Origin: Asparagopsis taxiformis
Taxonomy: Eukaryota; Rhodophyta; Florideophyceae; Bonnemaisoniales; Bonnemaisoniaceae
DNA: 64,000 bases
Assembly (NCBI GenBank): GCA_030407315.1
Contig: JALQPE010001962.1
Span: 62,001-126,000 of the forward strand
Reading direction: 5' to 3'
The notes beneath the pieces were generated by a model. That model was not told where the DNA came from and made no database searches. It was given only the letters and a program-made list of their open reading frames with translations. The translations under genes and the position numbers were made by a program. Shown here in pieces: positions 11,336 through 20,667 of the stretch; the stretch's first letter is position 1; each line of letters starts with the position of its first letter.

Positions 11336-11727
11336 CGTAGGTCGTTTCAATATCTCTCGCGCTTCGGTAAGTGCGTCGTTTGCGTCGGCGTTCTCTTACC
11401 TATTTCGTCTCGTTCTCGCCTCGTTTTCTCTTCTCTTCGTTTGCGCGCTCTTCTTCCGTTCTGCGCCTTCCCACGCTTCCGCGGTCTTGCTGAGCGTCTC
11501 CTCCACGCTCCCGCGGCCATCACCCCCTTCTTCCTCGGCCACCGCGCACCTCTGTCGCCGCGCCGCACCGATACTGTGTCATCCTGTCACTGACACTGAC
11601 ATCCTGTCATCCACGCTGTGTCACACTGACACTCTGTCATCTTGCCATCCGTCTCTGGGTCATCGTCATCAGGTGACATCATTCTTTATCTGGGGTTCGC
11701 GTGCGAAGGAAAAAGTTTGGCCAGCGT

Positions 11728-11796
11728 CGCTGCTGGGACTCGAACCAAGGTTCGGTACATCTCCGTGGACCGTCCAACCGACTCGGCTACCGGGCC
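11728..11796 (-). other. Antisense tRNA-like sequence with Pol III A and B boxes (copia C leader)
   Basis: Read on the minus strand it contains TAGCCGAGTCGG, a full match to the A-box consensus TRGCNNAGYNGG, and GGTTCGAGTCC, a full match to the B-box consensus GGTTCGANTCC, about 34 bases apart as in tRNA genes. The acceptor stem does not pair, so it is not an intact tRNA. The copy in B (41183-41251) is the same. Possible antisense Pol III promoter or a tRNA-derived relic. Confidence 0.55.
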
Positions 11797-11976
11797 ACTC
11801 AAGGCCCAATTAGTGGAATCGACCTTTGCTTTTATATTGGCTAGTCTATACCTTTCTCAACTCGGTCCTGCTCTTGTAAGACAGTGACCTTGTCCTGATC
11901 GGTATAGCGTTATAGCCTTTACATATCACCGAATAAACTCATCGGACCTTGGTTTTCTCATCAACTCTATCCACAA

Positions 11977-12073
11977 GTAAGTTTATACCTTTCACCTTTC
12001 GGTCTATTTCAAGGTTTAGACCTTAGTATTGATCGGTATAACTTCTAACTCTCTTGTTCTCTTCTCTCTGCAG
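11977..12073 (+). other. 97-bp intron that splits the start codon (copia C)
   Basis: Donor CACAA|GTAAGT at 11976/11977, branch-like CTTCTAACT at about 12042-12050, T/C tract, acceptor CTGCAG|TGTCTAGC at 12073/12074. Splicing joins A(11976) to TG(12074-12075), giving the only start codon of the zinc-finger ORF. Confidence 0.78.
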
Positions 12074-12492
12074 TGTCTAGCAGTGACGAAGACCGCGTGG
12101 AACCGCGCACCGACGAGCAGCCTCCCAGGCTTCGTCGCGAGGGAGAGTCTCTTCAAGACCGGGTCTTCCGCAAAGCCTACAGCATCGGCGAAAGGAGGGA
12201 TAACAAGAAGAAGTACGCCGCTCACAAGAAGGCAAACCGCTCGAGGTGTCACCACTGCAACGTCTTCCTCAACTCCGCCGAGTCTAGAGTCGCACACTTC
12301 AGCGGCTCTAGACATAAGAAGACTATCGAACGCCTCAAGGAAGGTGGTCTTAAGGTCTGCAAACCCTGCGGTGTCATCGTTCGCACTCAGAGCGAGTTCG
12401 ACAACCACCTCCGCGGTAGTCGCCACCGTGGCATCGAAAAGACTCTCAAAGCCGCTAAGGCCTCTAAGGCTTCCTCGTCCTCCGATAAGTAG
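12074..12492 (+). CDS. Accessory two-zinc-finger protein, exon 2 (copia C)
   Basis: About 140 residues, the same domain plan as the copia A and B copies: acidic/basic N-terminus, two U1/JAZ-type C2H2 fingers (around 12246 and 12357), and a Lys/Ser tail ending at TAG 12490-12492. The exon has no ATG in any frame, and neither does the 180 bases to the gag ATG at 12676. It is nearly identical to A/B while the downstream gag-pol is not, so this ORF and the leader moved together or are under tight constraint. Likely RNA-binding, by family. The function for the retrotransposon is unknown. Confidence 0.78.
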
Positions 12493-12675
12493 TACTCCCC
12501 TTCTCCAGACACACTAGAAATCTAGCTGATTTCTCTTTGATAAACCTTGTTTCTTGTTCTCCACTCATCTAGCTCTTAGCTAAAAGTCTTTATCCTATAG
12601 ATCCCAGCTTGGTCCTAGACGACTATCGGTTGTCCACTTGGGAAGGGTCGAACAGATAAGACTTACTGCAGAGCC

Positions 12676-14786
12676 ATGGAGAGCACTTCATCCGGCATTC
12701 GCATTGAAAAGCTGGATTACTCCAACTTCCACTCATGGAAGCAAAAGATGGAGCTCATCCTCGGCCACCGCGAGGTGGACGACATGATCGATCCCATTCT
12801 ATGCCGCCCTCCTCCAGAGGATCCAGAGGCATTGTCTAAATGGACTCGTAAAGACAAGACTGCTCGCATGGCAATCGGCATCAGTCTGTCAGACGAAATG
12901 CTGAAGAACGTTCGCCACACTACTACCGCCCTAGAAATGTGGCAAGAGATCTGTAACGTCCATCAACGTCACACTATTCTGAACAAGCTTGCTGCTCGTC
13001 GTGACTTCTACACTGCAACAATGAAGCAGGGGGAGCAAATGCTTGTATACATCAATCGTGTACGTCAAATGGCTTCCCATCTCGAGTCAATGGACGTCAA
13101 GATTGACGAAAAGGAAATGGCCATGGCTGTACTCAACGGCCTACCATCATCCTTCCGAACGTTGATCACGGCACTCGATGCAATTGGAGATGACGACCCT
13201 TCGTTCGCCTTTGACAAGGTGCGCAGCCGCTTACTACAGGAAGAAAGAAGAACTAGCATGCTACGAAACTCTTCACACACATCTCAACAAGCATCAGCAT
13301 TAGTCAACTTATCTGGGAAACAACCACGTCGTGCCAATCGAAAATACTGCTCTCACTGCCACAGAACCAACCATACCGAACCCTATTGCTGGGAAAAGCA
13401 TGGTCGTCCCAATCATTCTCGGAGTAACAAGCCTCGAGGATCTACATCTCCAGCAACCAGCATTCCAATGCAAACCGCTACAGTAGCAACGGAACCATCC
13501 GAGGAAGAAGCCGACTACGTATGTTTACTAAGCAGTGCTATCGAGGCGTGCAACAGTTCTCATGAACGCAAGGCAACAGTCTGGCATATTGACTCTGCGG
13601 CCAACTCACATATCACCTTCGACCGATCCATGTTCAAAACGTATACGTCAGAGATCACTTTCAACGTTACCATGGGCGACAAGTCCTCCTCTATAGCCAT
13701 CGGTCGAGGAGATATCCACCTACCTATAATAGTAAAAGGTGTCGCTTCAACGTGCATACTCCGCAACGTGCTGCACGTACCCTCATTCGTTTTCTCCCTT
13801 ACCTCAGTTTCCACCCTCACCAGTCGTGGTCTCTCCCTCTCCTTCATAAATGACACTGTCGAAATCAAAAAGAACAACTCCATAGTTGCTTTAGGGACTC
13901 GTCGACATGGACTCTATACTCTACACACTACTCCTCACGAACATAACGTAGAGGTAGCATGTGTGGCCAGCCTGGAACTCTGGCATCGTCGCCTCGGACA
14001 CGTACACCATGCAGCAATCTCGCATATGACAAAACACTCCCTCGTTAAAGGTCTCCAAATTGCCGGTGGGACGACAACCCAGCAACCGTGCAAAGGCTGC
14101 CTGGCCGGTAAAATGGCTCGAGCACCAATCCCCCATGCATCCGATACTCGAGCAACCGGTTTACTTGACCTTGTCCACACTGATGTAGCCGGACCTATGG
14201 AAACATCTTCAAAAGGGGGAGCACGTTACTTCGTTACCTTTATCGACGACAAGTCCCGTTGGCTTTCCGTCTATCCTATCGCACTTAAATCAGACAGCTT
14301 CAGCTCTTTCCAGCACTTTCGAAATACTGCAGAGACACACACAGGACGAAAAATCCGCCAACTTCGCTCGGATGGTGGCGGTGAATATTTCTCAAACGAG
14401 TTTAGCGAGTTCCTCATAACTCACGGAATCACTCGCCAAACTACCGCTCCCTATACCCCGCAGCAAAACGGTGTATCGGAACGGATGAACCGGACTCTAA
14501 AAGACCTCATTCGTGCCATGCTCCATCACAATTCTGTCCCTGCAGACTTCTGGGCGGAAGCCCTTGACTGTGCAGCATACGTCCGAAATCGTGTCACAAG
14601 CCGTGGGATACCCTCAGATAAAACTCCGTTCGAGTTATGGATGGGTCGTAAACCTGATATCTCCCATCTAAAAGTATTCGGTAGTCAGTGTTGGTACAAG
14701 GTCCCACAAATACGCCTAACATCTCTAAACAGTCGCTCATCTCCTGCCATGATGATCGGTTACTCCAAAACCCAGAAAGCGTACAA
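12676..14786 (+). pseudogene. Copia C gag-pol, first part (Gag, protease, integrase)
   Basis: Starts at ATG 12676 with no gag frameshift, unlike A and B. In order: Gag; zinc knuckle CSHCHRTNHTEPYC (about 13350); protease WHIDSAANSHI (about 13583); GAG-pre-integrase with HHCC (LWHRRLGH … CKGC); integrase with HTDVAGP, RSDGGGEY and NGVSERMNRTL; then the integrase C-terminal region to GYSKTQKAY. At 14785-14786 (AA) E1 is inserted between the Tyr and Lys codons of a conserved AYKLWD-type motif. The remainder is at 37416-39093. The separation and the further damage there make the gene non-functional. Confidence 0.88.
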
Positions 14787-14800
14787 CACAGGATAAGCAA
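14787..14800 (+). repeat. Left terminal inverted repeat of E1
   Basis: CACAGGATAAGCAA; perfect inverse of 37402-37415. Preceded by AA (14785-14786), the target duplication. Confidence 0.88.
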
Positions 14801-15749
14801 TTTTTTGAAAACCAGCAAATTTCATGGTCTGGACCTTTAGAAATTAGTGGAATGACAAACCATCAAAAAATCCCAGAAATTACCGGCGCCGTGCCATAGA
14901 TAAGTAGTGGAAATACCGTAAAGAATATAGTGGAATGAAACTGCGCCGTGGGAGTGGGTATAAGCACCGTGACATGGTGGAATTTTCCAGTACTGTACGG
15001 AAAAATAACAATGGAAAGGACAAGGACACGTCGCGTTGGTCATGACAGTGACCGGAGGTGGCATATTCCACGATTTTTATAATTTCCATGCTGGAATGAC
15101 GAAACGAGGGAACCATATGTGTGACAGTACCATGTTGGACTCGAACCATGAACTTGGATGGTTACGCCGGTCTGTAGTACAGATGGCATTCGTAGCAGTG
15201 TAGTGAGGCTAGAGTGGTGGACTGGTACTGACTGTTCCAACGCGCCATACCCTTCGATAGCGTCACGTTTTGGGCGTCCATGAGGAATAATATATCATAT
15301 GGAAGAGGCGAAATGCAGAGTGTATGACGTTAACTAGCTAATCTCGATATGGCCATTGTTGTACCATAGGTAGGGTACGGTCGAAAGAGTAGATAATTGT
15401 ACTTGAGTTTAGTTTCTGTAGTATTACTTAGTAAAGAATGGCACCATCTATGTTGATTTTTAGCACAGATACTACGGCATAGTTACTGTCGAAGTCGCTA
15501 AATTTTGTAATAAAGTCACTCCCGCATACACAAGATTGACCTGAATAGTGAGTTCCGGCCTGGCTTTAAGCGTGACTAGTATCTTGAACGCAGTAGTAGA
15601 GTGTTTGACAACTTGTATGGCAGTAGGGAACATGGTAGTGATTTCGTATCATACTATAAAAATGAAAAAATTGGACGTTACAGACATGGGTGAAGTAGTA
15701 TCTAGTGAAGAAGTCGACGAAGACTTGTCCTAAACAAAATTGCAGATAG
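14801..15749. other. Left subterminal region of E1; no gene seen
   Basis: Rich in short TGGAA/TTCCA boxes (TAGTGGAATGA at about 14850 and 14930, GGTGGAATTTTCC at about 14975) and a CACCGTGAC box (about 14967) that recurs inverted near the right end. These are candidate transposase-binding motifs. A weak frame at 15548-15733 could be a 5' exon of the next gene but is not supported by clear splice sites. Confidence 0.5.
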
Positions 15750-15800
15750 TGCGTTGTAGTATCTTTATTTCGTGGAGCAACTATAACTAGGCGTGAATCA

Positions 15801-17045
15801 TTGCGAATTAGGCGACAGAGCGAAAAAGCGAAAGCTGGCCGTGAGCGTGAGCGAGCAGCGGCCGTAGATGCACTTCCCTGTGTCGGCTCGCAAATAGACG
15901 TATGGTTCCAAGTGGGTGATGACGCAATATGGTGGAAGGCTACTGTTGTGGAAATCAAACTTCCTGAGCAGTATCCTGTCTGCAGTGGTAAGCCGTCAGT
16001 GGGAGACCGCATCGATGTAGACAGAGGAGATGGCGTGTACACGCCTGGTGTGGTGGAGCACAATGGACAGGATGTGGGTGATGCAATTGTGAGGTTGACG
16101 ACGGAGGAAAAGGATATTGCAGTGATGGAAGTATCAAAGTGGCGGTACTCGGATGCTGTGAAGCCAAGGCACGATGAAATGGTGGTTGCGGAAGGCAGAT
16201 TGTTATATGATGCTATCCCTGAAAGGAATTACCCTTGTGTTTCCTACGAACATGTAAAATTTCTGATGGGAAGTAAGTTAATGTCCGGGGGTCAGCCACC
16301 GACACAGTGGCGAAGGAGCAACAGAGAGGTTGTGGACTACGAAGCGGTGGGAGTAGAATTTCATGAACAATCAGATGGAGAATCTGAAGCGATATCACCG
16401 CATAGGAAGAAGCAAAAAGTGGAATCAGCACTTGACGCCAACACATACGGTAGTATGGAGACAAGGCTGAGAACACTAGAAAATATAATGCTTTCTGGAA
16501 ATGGTAGCGAGTGTCGGCTTGGTTGGAGCGGAATGGTTCGAAATTGTGGATCAACAGTATCAGCTGGTAAGGTTTTATTGATGCTCTTACAGCGTGCGGT
16601 AGAGAAAGTTGTGGAACAGGTTAATCGAAGCACTTTGTCAAACTCAGGTGGCGGCTACCCACATAGTGAGATTGACGGTGCATGTACAAGTGGAACGGCT
16701 ATTAGCGGACCGGTGCAGATTCCCATCTCATTGAGCACTGAGTTATTCCGGGAAATGCTAAAGGGAACAGCAGAAATCTATGGAGGGGGGTATTACAAAG
16801 TGTACCCAGGGCTTCACGCGGCAGTGGCTGGAACTGGTGGGGAAGCTTTGAACATTACGTGTTCCAGTTTTGCAACACTATCAGATCTGCTAGGATTAGG
16901 GCACCGATGGCGAACCGAGTGTCTGGTTCAAAGGCGTAACATCAGCAACTCGGAAGTGGAGGACAATGAAGAGTGTAGTTACATGAACGGTTCGGCGAGG
17001 TCATGTGTTTGCGGTTGTTTGGTACGATATTGTGCTCGGGAATGA
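15801..17045 (+). CDS. Unknown protein with a possible Tudor-like domain (E1 cargo)
   Basis: The frame is open from 15750 and has no ATG near its start, so a 5' exon or an upstream shift is likely. I start it at the first strongly coding stretch. The N-terminus is basic (RIRRQSEKAKAG). Residues about 28-60 read GSQIDVWFQVGDDAIWWKAT and resemble an SH3-fold Tudor/Agenet module, and VGDRIDVDRGDGVY follows as a possible second one. Then come a KKQK-type nuclear signal (about 16410), a short coiled coil and an unrecognised C-terminal part. Around 17000 all three frames are open and coding seems to continue one frame back at 17003-17476, so a one-base loss or small intron is likely. Chromatin reading is a guess from the domain look only. 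Confidence 0.45.
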   Translation: MRIRRQSEKAKAGRERERAAAVDALPCVGSQIDVWFQVGDDAIWWKATVVEIKLPEQYPVCSGKPSVGDRIDVDRGDGVYTPGVVEHNGQDVGDAIVRLTTEEKDIAVMEVSKWRYSDAVKPRHDEMVVAEGRLLYDAIPERNYPCVSYEHVKFLMGSKLMSGGQPPTQWRRSNREVVDYEAVGVEFHEQSDGESEAISPHRKKQKVESALDANTYGSMETRLRTLENIMLSGNGSECRLGWSGMVRNCGSTVSAGKVLLMLLQRAVEKVVEQVNRSTLSNSGGGYPHSEIDGACTSGTAISGPVQIPISLSTELFREMLKGTAEIYGGGYYKVYPGLHAAVAGTGGEALNITCSSFATLSDLLGLGHRWRTECLVQRRNISNSEVEDNEECSYMNGSARSCVCGCLVRYCARE

Positions 17046-17476
17046 TGGAAGCACAGTCGACATCTGTTGCAATTGGCAGTAGCTCATTCTGCAGTGCGGA
17101 AACAACATCAAACGTGTGGTGTCTAATTCGAAAAAGTAGTGCTGTGGTCCAAGGTGAATACGTGCACGGAATGGAGCTGCAGAAATGTCCTTTGACATGT
17201 GATGTGCACGGGAGGAGCGACGGTGAAGGGAGTCTGGAAGGGTGGAAAAGCGAAGGAAAGAAATGTTTCCGTATAGAATGGGAGCCTGCGATGCAAAGAA
17301 AGCGAGGAAAGGCGGGGGATGTACTGTGGGGATCTCTGAGAGTTCATATGCCGTACGTCGTATTCCGTGGTGTGGAAGAACCTTGTCGTATAGACAAGTT
17401 GATAACAGAAGATGTAGTGAACGACGTGGTAGGGTATAGTGCGTCAGAGAAAAAGGCAGAGGAGTACATTAAATGA
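17003..17476 (+). CDS. Likely C-terminal continuation of the 15.8-kb gene in the -1 frame
   Basis: Open frame of about 157 codons overlapping the end of the preceding one in the next frame, with coding-like composition (…CFRIEWEP…, …HMPYVVFRGVEEPCRIDK…). It ends at TGA 17474-17476, just before the convergent gene whose stop is at 17614. No domain recognised. Relation to the upstream frame (frameshift or intron) is undecided. Confidence 0.35.
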   Translation: MCLRLFGTILCSGMMEAQSTSVAIGSSSFCSAETTSNVWCLIRKSSAVVQGEYVHGMELQKCPLTCDVHGRSDGEGSLEGWKSEGKKCFRIEWEPAMQRKRGKAGDVLWGSLRVHMPYVVFRGVEEPCRIDKLITEDVVNDVVGYSASEKKAEEYIK

Positions 17477-17613
17477 TGCCAGCAGTTGGATGAATCAGAA
17501 ATACTTTAATGCAGATGATGCATGCATTGCAAAGCAGAACTAGTTGAGCGTTGGGACTTTTCCTAGAACTACTAATGAACCATACCGATATAAAGTTTCT
17601 AATCAAAGCAGTA

Positions 17614-19296
17614 CTACACATCAATTAGAGAAATACCAAGCTCGTCATCCTCCTGTAGAGGGACGCAATCAGGATTGGAAACGCGCCTGTCTGCCGTGTT
17701 TTCAAAGGAAAGTTCGGTTTGTACGATGCTTGAATCGAAACGTACAGACTCATATTCTTCAGCAGTGAGATTTCTCTTCTTTCTGATGATTCCGAACAGG
17801 CAATCACCTCCCATGAGGTAGTCCCGCAGCTCTAGATGCCCCCATGCAACTCGCAAAGGGAATCCATCTTTCCCGAATTGAGGTGTAGGTAACTTGCTGA
17901 GGGCCGCATTGAATAAACCTTGGAGACATATTGCTATCTGATAACAAGCTTGAATGGCATGGGGCTCATGACAAAGCATCTCCAGTTGTGTGCATTGACA
18001 GAAACTGCATAACAATATCATAGCTAAAGTAAGAAAAGAGAATGAACATACAGCCAATTTCTCCACCGGATTCTGCGCAGTTGTAATGTTTCCATTAGCG
18101 ATACCGCCGCTTACCTGAACTTTGTAAGTAACCTGAACGTGGAGCTCGGGACGGCTGAGAATGAAATTTGAGAAGATGGAATCATTTTTTGAATACACTT
18201 TCAGAGCGTCTTCTCCTGTTCCGTAAGCTTTCGACGTTGTCGGAATCGAGTCAGGTGGACACATGTCCGACGTTGACACATCAGAGTCGAGTGGAACAGC
18301 AATAGTTGCCTTCATATCTCGGTGGATGAGGAAGAATGCTTGCTTGACCAATTCCATTTTCATTTGCTTACGGGAACTGTTGAAGAACTGGGTGAGCTGC
18401 CGTAGAGCAGAGGTAATGATCGGAATGGATTGTATATCAGACGGTGACAGGTTGGGCATAGCGGAAGACGAAGAGGAGGACGTAGATGCACGGCGTGCTT
18501 CTCCTTTTGAACCAGACAGTCGCCGACGCTTCGAAGATCCAACCTGCAAACTCGTGGTCTGTTCTATGTTGCGTTCCGCCTCCGTGGGCATCGAAATATC
18601 CATAGCATGCAAAAGAGCGCGCTGCGAAATGTGCAGCCAAGATGGTTTATCGATGGGCACAATTGTTGCATTCCGTAGTGCATAATCTCTCGAGATAGTA
18701 TTGCTGTTCAAGTCCTCTTCTTCGCCGGGGTCCAGGATGCCGGCATTCCTGGTGGCCGAGTCCTTCCATCGTACAATTCTGTCATTCGCCATCGAAATAA
18801 ATGCTGTTCCGACAATAGAGCGTTTTAAGAATATATGCCGTTTCCCAACCGCAGTGCCAATTAGAGATTTCTTGGATTGTCTTACCTCTGCATTAGAACT
18901 GGAAGTCTGCGAAAACGACAATGCAGCAAGTAGCAATGTTGTACAGGACTTCACTTGCGCGGTTTCGTCAGACCTTGCATTCAAGTTCCTGAACAAACTG
19001 GGATCCACTGAAGTTTTGGTAAGCTCTGCAACGGTTCGGAAAGCGACGAATCTAGATGTCACATGCCTATTGTTGAACAAAGAGGACACTAGAGTGGTAA
19101 TTTGACCTGATCTTCTTGATCTCTCCTCGAGAACTACTGAAGGTACAGTGTTTGTCCCTGCAGCAGCCGAGGTCATGTACCGAATGCAAGCAAGCTCCAT
19201 TTCAATGGACGAAAGGGAGTCGCGCATATACTGTTCGAGGGATGCAAACTGTTCCTCAAACTTTGCAGACCTTGACAATGATAATTCATCTCGCAT
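17614..19296 (-). CDS. Unknown nuclear-type protein, about 560 residues (E1 cargo)
   Basis: Starts at ATG 19296. N-terminal residues 1-45 are charged and heptad-like (FEEQFASLEQYMRDSLSSIE), a probable coiled coil. A KRRRLSGSKGEARR signal with a Ser run (about 18470-18540) suggests nuclear location. A hydrophobic stretch at about 18000-18050 (FLTLAMILLCSF) is bounded by GTATGTTC and TTATGCAG and may be a 57-base in-frame intron instead of a membrane segment. The C-terminus, around WGHLELRDYLMGGDCLFGI, is well formed but unrecognised. It converges on the 15.8-kb gene and diverges from the methyltransferase gene. Not obviously related to the X coiled-coil protein. Confidence 0.55.
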   Translation of the reverse strand: MRDELSLSRSAKFEEQFASLEQYMRDSLSSIEMELACIRYMTSAAAGTNTVPSVVLEERSRRSGQITTLVSSLFNNRHVTSRFVAFRTVAELTKTSVDPSLFRNLNARSDETAQVKSCTTLLLAALSFSQTSSSNAEVRQSKKSLIGTAVGKRHIFLKRSIVGTAFISMANDRIVRWKDSATRNAGILDPGEEEDLNSNTISRDYALRNATIVPIDKPSWLHISQRALLHAMDISMPTEAERNIEQTTSLQVGSSKRRRLSGSKGEARRASTSSSSSSAMPNLSPSDIQSIPIITSALRQLTQFFNSSRKQMKMELVKQAFFLIHRDMKATIAVPLDSDVSTSDMCPPDSIPTTSKAYGTGEDALKVYSKNDSIFSNFILSRPELHVQVTYKVQVSGGIANGNITTAQNPVEKLAVCSFSFLTLAMILLCSFCQCTQLEMLCHEPHAIQACYQIAICLQGLFNAALSKLPTPQFGKDGFPLRVAWGHLELRDYLMGGDCLFGIIRKKRNLTAEEYESVRFDSSIVQTELSFENTADRRVSNPDCVPLQEDDELGISLIDV

Positions 19297-19525
19297 TTCA
19301 GCTCAAAATGATGGGATGTTCCACGTCCGGGAGAGGAGAATTGAGGTGCACGAGCAAATTGATTATCTAACGGGAAAGATAAATAGAAAGACTCGAGGGA
19401 AATGTCTGTCGTAAGCAGACCAATCATGTAACGGACAAGTGCAATGGTAGTGCCGTTACGAAATATGAGGGCTGTAACGGTCCTCGGCATACTGAGAAGC
19501 AGTGAAACCAGCAATGTAGGCTCGA

Positions 19526-19649
19526 GTTGAAATTTGGTAATTTTTATGGTCTGAAATTGCTGCAGTAAAAAGCGATCTACCATTGTGCACTTTGCTAGAT
19601 CGCTTTTTACTGCAGTAATTTCAGGCCGTAAAAATTACCAAATTTCAAC
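19526..19649. repeat. Hairpin H1 of the E1 family
   Basis: Inverted arms of about 53 bases running from GTTGAAATTTGG to a stem with CTGCAGTAAAAAGCGATC. The loop contains GTGCAC. Arms differ at about three positions. Confidence 0.88.
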
Positions 19650-20192
19650 TGTACAAACCATGACGGCCAACAATACATGACGTAGTATTTTACCACCGCT
19701 TATTCTGCTCAGAGACTGTGAAGGTGCGGCACTGGGAAACTCGGTGAGCTATTCGGCCGTATACTTTGGTAATACACGACCGGGAATTTGTACGTAGCAG
19801 AGCACATTGGTGCCCCGCAATGTTAACGACAGCAAAGCTAACTTTTTTGCTCTGTGCATTCCAATATGCGCAGAGTGCAATAAGCAGAGCAAGTGATAGC
19901 CCCCTTACTCTGCAGCACACATGTATAACATTGCGCAATTTTACACACTAGTGCACTTGTCAGCATGCTGAACAGCAGTACGACGCCATCATCATGCGCT
20001 GGAATGTATCGTAGGACGTCCGCGAAGTTAGTTAAAAGTCTAGACTAGTTTAACGATCGATATCCAAAACTAGGAATTCCCAGCAAGATTTATTCGTAAA
20101 AGAAGAATCTGATGATTATCGTTCCATAAACTAGTCAGACGTTTCAGTTGGTTAGTTCTGGAATAAAGCATGAACGATTAGAGCGGTGCTTT

Positions 20193-20310
20193 AAATTTGG
20201 AAATTTTTCATTCTGAAATTACTGCAGCAAAAAGTGATCTAGCCAAGTGCACTTTGCTAGATCACTTTTTACTGCAGTAATTTCAGAGCGAAAAAAATTA
20301 CCAAATTTCA
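20193..20310. repeat. Hairpin H2 of the E1 family
   Basis: Same design as H1 with AAATTTGGAAATTTTT outside, AGTGATCTAGC inside and GTGCAC in the loop. It lies about 360 bases upstream of the methyltransferase start. Confidence 0.85.
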
Positions 20311-20667
20311 ATTGTGAATCGAGAACGAGTCTTGCTACTATTATTTCTCTACTATCTCCTTGCCATTCGCGCTCGTTGAAGTTAGTTTACTGGCACAGAG
20401 TGCAAGCGACTTACGCACCCCTTCCAAACTAGTACAAACCCCTACTCTAATCCCTGCAATACAACTCTGGCTTCTGTCGCCATCCTCACGTCCCCTCGCG
20501 AGATATCGGCGGCGTGTCGGTTCCAGAATTTCCGATTTCGAATTTATTGGCGCCGCGTGGACTTTGGAGGGCGTGGACTTCCAGTCCGCCCTTTGATCGT
20601 CGAAAACTTTCCCCACTCATCTTTTTCCATTCTCCCTGCTCTCCCTTTTCTCTTCACCTCACAAGTA

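Larger units (their letters stand above)
19297..20667. other. Divergent intergenic region with two hairpins; no gene seen
   Basis: Between the divergent starts at 19296 (minus) and 20668 (plus). Holds hairpins H1 and H2 and presumably both promoters. The 400 bases before 20668 are C/T-rich near the start, as is common in leaders. Confidence 0.5.

Noticed and set aside
17950..18060. Transmembrane segment in the 17.6-kb protein
   Set aside because: The hydrophobic run coincides with a plausible 57-base in-frame intron (GTATGT…GCAG), so membrane location is not claimed.
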